Assembly: GCA_947168045.1 (NCBI GenBank)
Contig: CAMVKN010000006.1
Coordinates: forward strand, 1-64,000
DNA length: 64,000 nucleotides
Direction: 5' to 3'
Source: an uncultured Prevotellaceae bacterium
GTDB lineage: Bacteria; Bacteroidota; Bacteroidia; Bacteroidales; Bacteroidaceae
The notes beneath the pieces were generated by a model. That model ran no database searches and was not told the origin of the DNA. It saw only the letters and a list, made by a program, of their open reading frames with translations. How positions within the stretch are numbered: the stretch's first letter is position 1; each line of letters opens with the position of its first letter. Below are positions 47,307 through 56,842 of this stretch, piece by piece. The position numbers and the translations under genes are program-made.

Positions 47307-48578
47307 TCAGAGCTCCAGGTCGCCGTCGTGAATCTCGTGCCAGGGCAGTCCCTGCTTGTTCAGCTGCTCCATGAATGGGTCGGGGTCGAACTCCTCCACG
47401 TTATGCACGCCCGGCTTGTTCCACAGTCCCTTGCAGAACATCATGGCGCCAATCATGGCGGGCACGCCGGTGGTGTAGCTCACGCCCTGCATGCCCGTCT
47501 CCTCGTAGGCGGCCTGGTGCGAGCAGTTGTTGTAGACGTAGTAGGTGTGCTCCTTTCCGTCGTAGCCTATTCCGCGTATGCGACAGCCAATGGAGGTCTG
47601 GCCCTCGTAGTTAGCGCCGAGTTCCTGCGGGTTGGGCAGCACGGCCTTGAGGAACTGCAGGGGCACAATCTTCACCTTGGCCGTGCCGGTGCCGTCGGCC
47701 AGCGGGGCCTCGTACTCCACCTCGTCGATGCGGCTCATGCCGATGTTCTGAATCACCTCCAGGTGCTTCAGGTACTGCTGGCCGAAGGTCATCCAGAAGC
47801 GGGCACGCTTGATGGTGGGATAGTTGATGACCAGCGACTCAATCTCCTCGTGGTGCAGCAGGTAGCTGTCGCGTGGGCCAATCTCGGGGTAGGTCAGGTC
47901 CTTGTGAATCTCTAACGGCTCGGTCTCCACCCACTGGCCGTTCTCCCAGTAGAGCCCCTTCTGCGTGATTTCGCGGATGTTAATCTCGGGGTTGAAGTTG
48001 GTGGCGAAAGCCTTGTGGTGGTCGCCGGCGTTGCAGTCCACGATGTCCAGGTATTGAAGCTCCTTGAAGTGGTGCTTGGCGGCGTATGCGGTGAAGATGC
48101 TGGTGACGCCAGGGTCGAAGCCGCAACCCAGGATGGCTGTCAGTCCGGCCTGCTCAAAGCGCTCGCGGTAGGCCCACTGCCATGAATACTCAAAGTGGGC
48201 CTCGTCCTTCGGCTCATAGTTGGCCGTGTCCAGGTAGCTGCAGCCGCAGGCCAGACAGGCATCCATGATGGTGAGGTCCTGATAGGGTAGGGCAAGGTTG
48301 ATGACGAGGTCGGGCTTGTAGTCGTTGAACAGCGCCTTGAGCTGCTCCACGTCGTCGGCGTCCACCTGGGCGGTCCTGATGGAGAAACCCACCCCCGCCC
48401 CCTCCCCAAGGGAGGGGGGGATGATGCCTTTGGCCTTGATGGCTTCAACAATTTTGTCGCACTTCGCCTTGCGGCGGCTGGCAATCATAAACTCGGTGAA
48501 CACATCGGCGTTCTGTGCTATCTTGAACGCGGCGACCGTGGCAACGCCTCCGGCGCCAATCATCAATACTCGTGACAT
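47307..48578 (-). CDS. Saccharopine dehydrogenase-like carboxynorspermidine/carboxyspermidine synthase
   Basis: A 423-residue NAD(P)-dependent enzyme with the dinucleotide site 'MIGAGGVATVAAFKIA' at residues 6-21. Motifs 'YLDTANYEPKDE', 'AILGCGFDPGVTSIFTAYAAKHHF', 'FNPEINIREITQKGLYWENGQW' and 'YVYNNCSHQAAYEETGMQGVSYTTGVPAM' match the Bacteroidetes carboxy(nor)spermidine dehydrogenase group that forms spermidine precursors from putrescine and aspartate semialdehyde. The exact polyamine is inferred. A short insert 'IIPPSLGEGAGVG' near residue 55 is coded by a G/C palindrome (48389-48420). Confidence 0.88.
   Translation of the reverse strand: MSRVLMIGAGGVATVAAFKIAQNADVFTEFMIASRRKAKCDKIVEAIKAKGIIPPSLGEGAGVGFSIRTAQVDADDVEQLKALFNDYKPDLVINLALPYQDLTIMDACLACGCSYLDTANYEPKDEAHFEYSWQWAYRERFEQAGLTAILGCGFDPGVTSIFTAYAAKHHFKELQYLDIVDCNAGDHHKAFATNFNPEINIREITQKGLYWENGQWVETEPLEIHKDLTYPEIGPRDSYLLHHEEIESLVINYPTIKRARFWMTFGQQYLKHLEVIQNIGMSRIDEVEYEAPLADGTGTAKVKIVPLQFLKAVLPNPQELGANYEGQTSIGCRIRGIGYDGKEHTYYVYNNCSHQAAYEETGMQGVSYTTGVPAMIGAMMFCKGLWNKPGVHNVEEFDPDPFMEQLNKQGLPWHEIHDGDLEL
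48389..48420 (-). repeat. G/C-rich palindrome in the dehydrogenase gene
   Basis: CCCCCTCCCC AA GGGAGGGGGG, coding 'PPSLGEGAG' on the minus strand. Related to the elements at 35384 and 48648. Confidence 0.7.
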
Positions 48579-48579
48579 G

Positions 48580-48669
48580 TTTATTTTGATTTGAGATTTG
48601 AGGTTTGAGATTTGAGATTTTTGATTTGAGATTTATTTTTTCCCTTATTTGGGGAGGGGTTAGGGGAGG
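48580..48669 (-). repeat. CAAATCT heptamer tract and G-rich element
   Basis: GATTTGA 7-mers (48587-48632 on the plus strand) lie directly before the dehydrogenase start, then TTTGGGGAGGGGTTAGGGGAGG (48648-48669) overlaps the end of the GH28 gene. Confidence 0.85.
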
Positions 48670-50006
48670 GCTGTCTTCTCGCCGTTGACGATGACGTTGT
48701 TGAGGGTGAGCTCGTCGATGGGGTTGTTGGTGAAGGCCTTCACCTTCGCGTGGTCCACCACATCGATGTCGTCGAAGCTGAAACGGCACAGCTCATACTT
48801 GTCAGAGCCAGTGACGTTGAAGAAAGTGCCGCAGTCCATGCGGATGTTGCGGAACGACACATTGTTGCACTGCGACAGGGGCATGTCCTCGCGCTCCTGC
48901 TTCTCATAGAACTGCGTCCAGGGACGGACGAGCAGGAAGGAGCGGCAGTGGCCGGTGAATCCCTCCACATGCACGTACTCATAGTGCTGGGGGGTGTCGG
49001 GGCGCATCTTCAGCCACAGCACGTTGTTCGTGTTGTCGGCGTGGCAGTTGCGCATGATGACGTTCCAGTCGTGCAGGCTCTCCGACCCTAAGGTCATGCA
49101 GCCGTGCACCGTGCCATAGTGGCAGTTCTCCACCAGGATGTTATAGCAGGGACCGTTCTCGGGGGCCTGGTCGGCGAAGGTGCCCTTGCCGCCCTTGAGC
49201 ACCACGGCGTCGTCGTTGACGTTCATGTAGCAGCCGCGCACCACCACGTCGTGACACACGTCAATGTCGATGGCATCGGTCGAGGGACCTTTGATGTCCG
49301 TAGTCGACGAGTAGATGTAAAGGTCCAGGTAGCGCACGTGGTCGCAGCGGTAGATGTGGTTGGTCCAGAAGGGCGAGTTGATGAGGCGCACATCCTGGAT
49401 GGTCACGTTCTTGCTGTTCGAGATGTAGGTCAGCCTGGGGCGCTGCGCATCCTTGTTGGTGCACTGTGGGTTCCACTTGCGGCGTATCCAGAACTCCTCC
49501 CAGTAAGGCTCGCCGTTGCCGTCGATGGTGCCCTGGCCGGTGATGGTAAAGCCGTCCAGCCCGTCGGCGTTCACCAGTGCGGTGAAGTACTTGCAGGTCT
49601 GGCCCTCTATGCGCGTCTCGCGTATCTCGAAGTCGTGCACGCGCTCGCTGCCCTTCAGCACGGCACCTTCCTGCAGGTGCAGGTGCGTGCCCTGTCGGAA
49701 GAAGAGGCTGCCGGTGTAGAACGTCCCCTTGGGCACGACGATGACGCCGCCGCCCTCAGCCGCCGCCTTGTCGATGACGGCCTGTATCTGTTGTGTCTGG
49801 ATGTCCGTGGTGCCTTGCCGCACGCCGTAGCTCGTCAGCACATACTGTCGGCCCAGCTGGCTCACGTCCACCTTCGTGGTGTCGGTGAACCATGCGTCCA
49901 TCACTTCGCCGTTAGGCCACGTCTCTTGTTTCGTCACTTTCTTCTTGGCCATGCCTGCCGTGCAAAGCATCAGCAGCGCCAGTAGCAGCGTTAGTTTTTT
50001 GTTCAT
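48660..50006 (-). CDS. Glycoside hydrolase family 28 (polygalacturonase-like)
   Basis: A 448-residue exported right-handed beta-helix enzyme with signal peptide 'MNKKLTLLLALLMLCTAGMA'. GH28 catalytic elements are visible: 'PSTDAIDID' (241-249), 'NVNDDAVVLKGG' (262-273), and 'VHGCMTLGSES' (300-310), which corresponds to the GHG-SxGS motif. The N-terminus has the 'YGVRQGTTDIQTQQIQAVIDKAAAEGGGVIVVPKG' start of pectin-degrading helices. It probably cleaves galacturonosyl links in pectin or rhamnogalacturonan in the periplasm. Own promoter TAATTTTG (plus 50033-50040). Confidence 0.92.
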   Translation of the reverse strand: MNKKLTLLLALLMLCTAGMAKKKVTKQETWPNGEVMDAWFTDTTKVDVSQLGRQYVLTSYGVRQGTTDIQTQQIQAVIDKAAAEGGGVIVVPKGTFYTGSLFFRQGTHLHLQEGAVLKGSERVHDFEIRETRIEGQTCKYFTALVNADGLDGFTITGQGTIDGNGEPYWEEFWIRRKWNPQCTNKDAQRPRLTYISNSKNVTIQDVRLINSPFWTNHIYRCDHVRYLDLYIYSSTTDIKGPSTDAIDIDVCHDVVVRGCYMNVNDDAVVLKGGKGTFADQAPENGPCYNILVENCHYGTVHGCMTLGSESLHDWNVIMRNCHADNTNNVLWLKMRPDTPQHYEYVHVEGFTGHCRSFLLVRPWTQFYEKQEREDMPLSQCNNVSFRNIRMDCGTFFNVTGSDKYELCRFSFDDIDVVDHAKVKAFTNNPIDELTLNNVIVNGEKTALP

Positions 50007-50085
50007 CTGTCCTATAGGTTTACAATGCGGCGCAAAATTACAAAAATGTCAGCGAAAAACAAAGAAAAACAATCTTTTTTTTCAT

Positions 50086-53000
50086 TCACGAGTTGGCCAG
50101 CGTGACGTTCTGGTTGTTCCTTGTCACCGTGCCGTTTTGCTCCATGACAGTCAACACCTCCTTGATGGTCTCGCTAATCTTGGCCCCGGCACCTGCGAAG
50201 CCCAGCTTCTTGGCTGCCAGTGTGGGAATCTTGTCGGGCGGCAGCGAGAACTCCTCCTCAATCACCTCCCTGATGGCATTGGCTATCTCCACGGCAGGAA
50301 TCTCGGTGATGGTGCGTGCTGAGGGAGCCCTGTAGCCTTCGAAGCGGTCAGCGCTTGCCTTGTCAGTCCAATAGCTGCTGATGCCGCCGATGGTCATCGG
50401 GTCGCGGTAGAGCTGCGTCGCAGCATGTGCCACGGCCCGCTGTATGTTAGCCCCGGCATGGCCGAAGCCCAGCGCCTTGGCCAGCCGCTTGCACAGGTAG
50501 CCCTCGGTGGCAGGCTGCTCAACCTTCAGGATGTTCTTGATGATGCGTAGGTTGGCAGCGTCAAGAGGGTTGAAGGCATCCTTGCCAATGGGCACGGCAT
50601 CCATGGCACACTCGTGGTAAGGCTGCTGTCCCTTGTTGCGCATGGTGTCCACGGCGATGCCTGCAGCCTTAATCTTCTCAGCGTCGAAGAGCGGGGTGGG
50701 CTCCGTCACGACAGTCTCCTCCTGCGCCTTTCCAGCTTCGGCATCCTTCAGCTCGTCAATGATTTGCTTCAGTGCTCGCTCGCGGTTCTCATACCAGTCG
50801 ATGGAGTAAACCCGCATCACCCTCCAGGCGAGCATGCGCAGCACGCCGGGCTGCACAATCTCACGGTCGCGTGTGGTCTTCGTCTCGTAGTAGGTCTTGC
50901 CGTCGCACAGTATTCCCAGGATGTACTTCTCTGGCTGCTCGCGTGTGGCCACGGCAATGTCAACCTTGAAGTTCGACCTGCCCACAAAGGCCTCGGTGAC
51001 ATAGCCCTGCTGTTCCAGCGCGCTGCATATCTGGCTCACCATCACATTCTTACTGCCCTCGTCGGTGGGGGGGGCGGTCAGCGGCAGCCGTCCCGTCTCG
51101 GCAAACTCCAGGAAGCCCTTCAGTCCCTCCACGCCCTTGGCCTGCGAGCGACGCAGGTCAATCTGGCTGGCCTTCAGTGTGGAGTAGACAATCATCTCAT
51201 AGCGTGCGCGCGACACGGCCACGTTCAGTCGTCGCTCGCCGCCGGCGTTGTTCAGCGGGCCGAAGTTCATCGACACCCTTCCATACTTGTCGGCACCGTA
51301 GCCGATGGAGAAGAGAATGACATCGCGCTCGTCGCCCTGTACGTTCTCCAGGTTCTTCACGAAGATGGGCTCATGGCTGCCCATGGCCACCTCCTTCAGG
51401 TCTGGCCGACGGTCGAGGGCCTCGGTCAGGTCATCCTCAATGCGGTCGCCCTGCACCTTGCTGAACGACACGATGCCCATGCTGTAGCGGCTCAGCTCAG
51501 GGTCATTCAGACGGCGCAGCACCTCGTCGACGATGGCCTTCGACTCCTCGGGGTTGCTTCTGGTGTGTCCCTTGTCGTACACACCGTTGACGGGTACGAG
51601 CCTGACCTTCGCCACATGGTCGTCGGTCGAGGGGAAGGTCAGCAGCTGGTTGTCGTAGTACTGCGAGTTGCTGAAGGCGATGAGGCTCTCGTGCTTGCTG
51701 CGGTAGTGCCAGTTCAGCTGGTGCTCGCAGAGCGAGAGGGTGATGCAGTCGTCGAGGATGCTCTCCATGTCGTCGATGTCCGACTCCTCCTCGTCCACCT
51801 GCGTGGTGGTGAAGAAGCTGGTCGGCGGCATCTGCTTGCTGTCGCCCACGACGATGAGCGCCTTTCCGCGGGCGATGGCGCCCACGGCCTCGCTCGTCGG
51901 CATCTGCGAAGCCTCGTCGAAGATGACCAGGTCGAACTTCTCGTTGTTCAGGTCAATGTATTGCGCCACTGAGATGGGACTCATCAGCATGCAGGGGCAC
52001 AGTCGTGGCAGCAGCGTCGGAATGTTGTCAATGATGGCGCGTATGGAGTTGCCCCGTCCGCCGTTGGCAATGTTCCGCTTCAGGATGCTCATCTCCGACC
52101 CTTCGGCGCTGGCGGCCGACGACGATGGCACCCTTGAGGCCAGCTTGCTGTACAGCTCCTGCTTGCTCAGCTCCTGGAAGTGCGCCGTGTCGCGCTTGTA
52201 TTTCTCTATCTGCTGGCGGAACTTCAGTCCGTTGAACATCCTCAGGCTTTCGTTGTCGTCGATGGCCGTGCTGATGAGCTGGTGGAAGATGGCCTTCAGG
52301 AAGGTGTTCATGGCCTGTGCCGGCCGCACGCCCTGTTCGGTCATCGTCACCACGGGCAGGGCCTCCATCTGGCACAGCTCCCGTTTCTTGTCCGTCCAGT
52401 GGTACCAGTCCTTAATCAGTGCATAGCAGTCGAGCCACTGCGCCACATGCCTGCCAATGTCACCCTTGCTGTTGGCCCGTGCCGTCAGTCCCTGTAACCG
52501 TGCCGTCAGCTCTGTCAGCTGCTTGTCTTGGCTGATGACGGTCCCGGCATCCAGCAGGAACTCGGAAGCTTTGCTCCTTAGTCCGTTCTGGAAACGGCTG
52601 TAGGCATCGTGGCGCTCCTGGTGGCTGAAGCCGTTGGCGTGGGCAAATGCCACCATCTCCTCCGTCTGCTGCTTCAGGCTCTTGTTCGTCTGCTGGTATG
52701 CGTCAACCATGTTGAGCATGCTGTCAATGCCCGACTCAAACACCGGACCGTAGACCTGCAGTGTCTTCAGGTAGCGTTTCTTGGCGAAGAATCTTGGCAG
52801 GAACCACTTTGACTTCACCTCTTCCCACTCCCTGCGGTAGGCCCCCACGTCCATGCGCAGGATGCCCTCTTGGTACGATGCCAGCAGCTGCTCGCGTTGT
52901 TCCCCGGCTTTCTGCTCGGTTGTCAGATAGTCAGTAAACAGTGCCAGCCACTTCAAATCGGCTTCGCTCTGCAACCCGAAGCCCGTGGCCGTGTTCAGTG

Positions 53001-55680
53001 CACTCAGGCTGGCCTCATGTTTCTGACTGATGTCGTGGAAAGACTGCAGCACTGTGTGGATGGTGTCCAAGGTGTCCTGGCGGTTGTCCTTCGGCTCCAG
53101 TCCGAAGAGGGCGTGTTGGCTGGGCTGCCCCACGATGTCGAGGATGGCGTCCATCTGCTCCACCTGCTCACGACACTGGCTGATATACTCAGCCGTCATC
53201 TTCTCCTTTGACGGCAGCACTGTCTTCTCTGCCTCCTCCTCGCTCAGCGCCAGGTATTCAGAGATGCACTCATAGAGGCTCAGGCCGCTCGGCCCCTTCT
53301 GGTGCAGCGCCTCCATGTAGGCTATCAGCTTCTTTCGCTCGCCATACAGCTCTTCCGATTTCTTGGCATACTCCTCGGGCGCCTTGATTTTCGTCACCTT
53401 CAGCACCTGGTCCATCTGTTCCAGGAAGTGCTTCTTCGTGGCCTTGTTCGAGTGTAGCTCTAAGCAGAACGGTGCCAGGTTGATTTTCTCCAATCGTGAC
53501 TGCACCACTGACAGGGCCGCCATCTTCTCAGCCACGAACAGCACCCGCTTGCCTTGGTACAGGGCGTTGGCTATCATGTTTGTGATGGTCTGCGACTTGC
53601 CCGTTCCGGGAGGGCCGTGCAGGATGAAGCTGCGGCCGCGGCCCGACTCCACGATGGCCTCCATCTGTGACGAGTCGACGTCCAAGGGTATGGCAAAGTC
53701 CATGGGGGCCGTGGCCTTGTCGATGTCGCGTGCGTCCACACCGTCGGTAGCGGCCTCCTGCTTGTCGTGCTTCTCTATCAGCGAGGCCACCACCACATTC
53801 TCTTTCAGCTTGTCGGCATTGCTGTGGATGTCGTTCCACATCACGAACTTGTTGAATGAGAACAGTCCGAGCATCGACTCCTCCACGACGTTCCATTTCT
53901 TCTGCTCAATGATGGCCCGTCGGAAGTAGGTGAAGATGAGTTTCACATCGACGCCGCTGTCGTCCTTGGGCAGCTCCTTCAGTACTTCGAGGTTGATGCC
54001 GAAGCTCTGCTTCAGCAGCTCCACCAGGGTGATGTTCAGGATGATGTCCTCGTCGCGCTTCCTTATAATATAGTTGTTGCCGCTTTTGCGTATCATGTCC
54101 ACCGGCAGCAGCAGGATGGGTGCGTAGCGGGGCTGTTCGCTCTTGGCTGTCTCATACCATTTCAGCATGCCCAGCGCCAGGAACAGGCTGTTGGCACCGT
54201 TCTCTTCCAACGATGTGCGTGCCGTTCTGTACACATATTTCAAGGCGTTCTGCAGCTCGGTCTCAGACAGGTAGGAGGCAATCTTGTGTTCGTTGATGAG
54301 CTCAGATACATACTGCTGGTGCTCGGTGGCCTGCTGGGCTGAGTCGTACATGCCATCGGCGTTGGGTTCCACCTTCTTCCCCGGTGTTGGCGTGATGTAG
54401 TAGTCTTCGCCGTTCTGCAGATGGTCTTCCAGGTGCTCAATGCCAAATGAGATGAATGGCACCACCTTGCGTCCCAGGCGTGTGTTCAGCAGGTTGTTGC
54501 GCAGCGAGAAGTCCAGCAGCTTGCGCTCCCAAATCATCTGCTTGGTCACGGGCTTCCCCGTGTCCTCCAGTCGTAGGTCGTAGTGGCTGAGGCTGTTCAC
54601 CACCTCTGTCGCCTTCTGGTGTTCAATGCCTTCGCTTGAAAACGTCCACTGCCCGTCTTGCATGATGCGCTGGGGTAGGGGGCGGATGTTGCCCAAGCGG
54701 CAACGGTGTATGTCGATGAAATACAGGAACTGGCTCTCATCGCTCAGCTTCTTCATGGCGCTCTTGACGGCGTCCTCAAAGCTGACCGCCTCAGATGCGG
54801 TGATGGCCGTCGACTCTATCAACACGATGTTGTGGTTGCCGTCGGCCGTCTCCTTCAGCAGGAAGCTGGCGTCGTCGCACACCATCTGCGGGAACATGCT
54901 CTGTGTCAGCCAGGCCCCCACCATGGCATGCCCCTTCAGCATCAGTACGATGGGGTGTATGCCTACGGACTCTAAGCACGATGCCATCAGCAGACTGGTG
55001 TCTAAGCAGGTGCCCAGCTTCTCCGTCAGCACCTTGTCGGCCAGGCGTATGCGCTGACCGGTGGATTCGAAGCTGGCGGGCGGTGCCGAATAGACGATTC
55101 CCTCGGTGCGTAACGCCTCATAGAAGGCAGCCACCTGGGCCCGCACGCGGTTGCGGTCTTGCGTCTGATACTCGTCGAAGGCAGCTGACCCCGTCCATTT
55201 CTCCATGAACCTGGCAGCCTTCAGCTTCACCTGTGCCAGCAGCGGGTTGTTGGGCACCACGAAAGCGGCCAGCTGCTCGGGCATGATGCTGGAGCCGGCC
55301 CACTCGTCAAACGGCAGAAGGGTGATGGGGTAGTCGTGGCTGAACACCCTGTCGGGGCCCACCGTGACGGTCACCGTGAACGCCGTCAGCACGGCTTCGG
55401 TGGTGTCGGTCAGCAGCTTCAGCTCTGGCTCAATCTTGATGCTCTTCAGCTGAATGACTTGCGCCTGGCGCAGTGTGTCTAACAGGCAGCGGCAGTCTTT
55501 GATATATTCGCCACCGACCTCGATGCTCACCTGGTTCCAGTCGCTGTCGTCGTGGTTCTCCAAGACAAGGGCGTCACATACCTCTATTCCATTGTTCAGC
55601 ATGGAGTAGTTCACCTTTGGCAGATACTCAATCTTCAGTCTTGCCCGCTCTTTTCCTTCGTCTCTTGTCGTGTTGTCCAT
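50086..55680 (-). CDS. DUF4011-helicase-Vsr-like-DUF3320 protein, Hhe-type defence candidate
   Basis: A 1864-residue single-gene protein. Order: N-terminal region with a transglutaminase-like segment ('LGTCLDTSLLMASCLESVGI...LKGHAMVGAWL', about 220-260), DUF4011 ('WERKLLDFSLRNNLLNTRLGRKVVPF', near 380), superfamily 1 helicase (P-loop 'GPPGTGKSQTI' near 690; 'VIFDEASQMPTSEAVG' near 1255; 'FSIGYGADKYGRVSMNFGPLNNAGGERRLNVAVSRAR' near 1480), a Vsr/MTES_1575-like nuclease ('GRSNFKVDIAVATREQP', near 1570), and C-terminal DUF3320. This domain set matches the antiphage system named Hhe (from memory of published defence surveys). Start at ATG 55680, just behind a TAACTTTA box. Confidence 0.85.
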   Translation of the reverse strand: MDNTTRDEGKERARLKIEYLPKVNYSMLNNGIEVCDALVLENHDDSDWNQVSIEVGGEYIKDCRCLLDTLRQAQVIQLKSIKIEPELKLLTDTTEAVLTAFTVTVTVGPDRVFSHDYPITLLPFDEWAGSSIMPEQLAAFVVPNNPLLAQVKLKAARFMEKWTGSAAFDEYQTQDRNRVRAQVAAFYEALRTEGIVYSAPPASFESTGQRIRLADKVLTEKLGTCLDTSLLMASCLESVGIHPIVLMLKGHAMVGAWLTQSMFPQMVCDDASFLLKETADGNHNIVLIESTAITASEAVSFEDAVKSAMKKLSDESQFLYFIDIHRCRLGNIRPLPQRIMQDGQWTFSSEGIEHQKATEVVNSLSHYDLRLEDTGKPVTKQMIWERKLLDFSLRNNLLNTRLGRKVVPFISFGIEHLEDHLQNGEDYYITPTPGKKVEPNADGMYDSAQQATEHQQYVSELINEHKIASYLSETELQNALKYVYRTARTSLEENGANSLFLALGMLKWYETAKSEQPRYAPILLLPVDMIRKSGNNYIIRKRDEDIILNITLVELLKQSFGINLEVLKELPKDDSGVDVKLIFTYFRRAIIEQKKWNVVEESMLGLFSFNKFVMWNDIHSNADKLKENVVVASLIEKHDKQEAATDGVDARDIDKATAPMDFAIPLDVDSSQMEAIVESGRGRSFILHGPPGTGKSQTITNMIANALYQGKRVLFVAEKMAALSVVQSRLEKINLAPFCLELHSNKATKKHFLEQMDQVLKVTKIKAPEEYAKKSEELYGERKKLIAYMEALHQKGPSGLSLYECISEYLALSEEEAEKTVLPSKEKMTAEYISQCREQVEQMDAILDIVGQPSQHALFGLEPKDNRQDTLDTIHTVLQSFHDISQKHEASLSALNTATGFGLQSEADLKWLALFTDYLTTEQKAGEQREQLLASYQEGILRMDVGAYRREWEEVKSKWFLPRFFAKKRYLKTLQVYGPVFESGIDSMLNMVDAYQQTNKSLKQQTEEMVAFAHANGFSHQERHDAYSRFQNGLRSKASEFLLDAGTVISQDKQLTELTARLQGLTARANSKGDIGRHVAQWLDCYALIKDWYHWTDKKRELCQMEALPVVTMTEQGVRPAQAMNTFLKAIFHQLISTAIDDNESLRMFNGLKFRQQIEKYKRDTAHFQELSKQELYSKLASRVPSSSAASAEGSEMSILKRNIANGGRGNSIRAIIDNIPTLLPRLCPCMLMSPISVAQYIDLNNEKFDLVIFDEASQMPTSEAVGAIARGKALIVVGDSKQMPPTSFFTTTQVDEEESDIDDMESILDDCITLSLCEHQLNWHYRSKHESLIAFSNSQYYDNQLLTFPSTDDHVAKVRLVPVNGVYDKGHTRSNPEESKAIVDEVLRRLNDPELSRYSMGIVSFSKVQGDRIEDDLTEALDRRPDLKEVAMGSHEPIFVKNLENVQGDERDVILFSIGYGADKYGRVSMNFGPLNNAGGERRLNVAVSRARYEMIVYSTLKASQIDLRRSQAKGVEGLKGFLEFAETGRLPLTAPPTDEGSKNVMVSQICSALEQQGYVTEAFVGRSNFKVDIAVATREQPEKYILGILCDGKTYYETKTTRDREIVQPGVLRMLAWRVMRVYSIDWYENRERALKQIIDELKDAEAGKAQEETVVTEPTPLFDAEKIKAAGIAVDTMRNKGQQPYHECAMDAVPIGKDAFNPLDAANLRIIKNILKVEQPATEGYLCKRLAKALGFGHAGANIQRAVAHAATQLYRDPMTIGGISSYWTDKASADRFEGYRAPSARTITEIPAVEIANAIREVIEEEFSLPPDKIPTLAAKKLGFAGAGAKISETIKEVLTVMEQNGTVTRNNQNVTLANS

Positions 55681-56017
55681 AAGTCTTGTCTGTTGAGAGT
55701 GTAAAGTTAGTGCTTTTGTTTCACTTACCACTCCATCCAGCCGTTTTTTTAGGGATTATTAAGAGAACGGGCTACTAATAACGAAGAACTGCGACCCTCA
55801 CGAGCCGCAGCACTTACAAGCCTATGTTTAACTAAAAATCCTTTTCTCTTAAAGAAATTTTAGCCCACGTAGGACTAAAAATTCGAAAGTTTAAATGGGA
55901 GCTTCACAGCGACCACCTGTTATCCGCAGTTGAAAACTTTCTTTTACCAATAACTAAAAACCTAAAACTATAAATATTACTACTAACCTAAAACAATCTA
56001 TTAACCTTTTGATGGTG
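55681..56017 (-). ncRNA. AT-rich leader or RNA before the Hhe-like gene
   Basis: A minus-strand TACCTTTGCACC box (plus 56017-56024) starts a 280-base A/T-rich transcript. It has direct TTTTAGGTT..TAGT repeats (about 55938-55990) and hairpins GAAAGTTT/AAACTTTC, TTTTAGTCC/GGGCTAAAA and CTGCG/CGCAG. No ORF. A second weak box nearer the ATG may serve the gene, so this could be a separate RNA or a long 5' leader. I do not recognise the RNA class. Confidence 0.45.
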
Positions 56018-56172
56018 CAAAGGTACGGCGAAAAACCGTCCCCCACAACTTTTCCGGTCGAAAAACATATAAAAAAGCCTTTCTCTTGACGAAAATCAAT
56101 CCTTGTGCACGAGAACAACGCGCTTTTTCCAGTTTTTTACTACCGTCCGTAGGTGTTCTCAAAGAAAAGCAG

Positions 56173-56180
56173 TACCTTTG
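56173..56180 (+). promoter_or_regulatory. TACCTTTG promoter of the FAH-family gene
   Basis: TACCTTTGCACACC lies 21 bases before ATG 56201. It fixes the start and rules out the longer ORF from 56153. Confidence 0.65.
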
Positions 56181-56200
56181 CACACCTTATTAAATATAGT

Positions 56201-56842
56201 ATGAAGATATTCTGTGTTGGTATGAACTATCCGCAGCATGCTGAGGAGTTCGACAAGCTATGCCCGCCGTCAGCGGCAAAGGTGGAGGACGACCGCCCCG
56301 AGGGGCCGGTGATTTTCATCAAGGCCGACTCGTCGCTGCTCAAGGACGGCAAACCCTTCTTCGTGCCCGACTGGTGCGAGCGTGTTGACTACGAGGCTGA
56401 GCTGGTGGTGCGCATCTGCCGCCTGGGCAAGGGCATCCCCGTGCGCTTTGCCCATCGCTACTGGGATGCCGTGACGGTAGGCATTGACTTCACTGCTCGT
56501 GACGTACAGGAGCGGGCGCGCCGCGAGGGGCTGCCCTGGACCATCAGCAAGGCCTTCGACGGCTCTGCGGCGATAGGTCGCTGGATGCCTAAAGAAGGTC
56601 TTGGGCCGTCGCCCATCCCCTTCCACCTTGACAAGAATGGGCTGACCGTGCAGCGGGCTGACAGCAGTGGCATGTGCTTCTCCATTGACGAGACCATCAG
56701 CTATCTGTCGCGTTTCTTCACCCTTCGCACCGGCGACCTGCTGTTTACCGGTACACCTGTCGGCGTCGGTCCCGTGCAGCCCGGCGACCACTTGCAGGGT
56801 TACATTGGCAGTGACTGCGTCCTCGACTTCTTCTGTCGCTGA
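56201..56842 (+). CDS. Fumarylacetoacetate hydrolase family protein
   Basis: A 213-residue metal-dependent C-C bond hydrolase/isomerase of the FAH family. Metal-ligand segments 'YEAELVVRI' and 'GIDFTARDVQ' and the family end 'LLFTGTPVGVGPVQPGDHLQGYIG' are present. Such short members act on acylpyruvates or oxaloacetate in the cytosol. The substrate cannot be read from sequence. Monocistronic with its own promoter. Confidence 0.88.
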   Translation: MKIFCVGMNYPQHAEEFDKLCPPSAAKVEDDRPEGPVIFIKADSSLLKDGKPFFVPDWCERVDYEAELVVRICRLGKGIPVRFAHRYWDAVTVGIDFTARDVQERARREGLPWTISKAFDGSAAIGRWMPKEGLGPSPIPFHLDKNGLTVQRADSSGMCFSIDETISYLSRFFTLRTGDLLFTGTPVGVGPVQPGDHLQGYIGSDCVLDFFCR

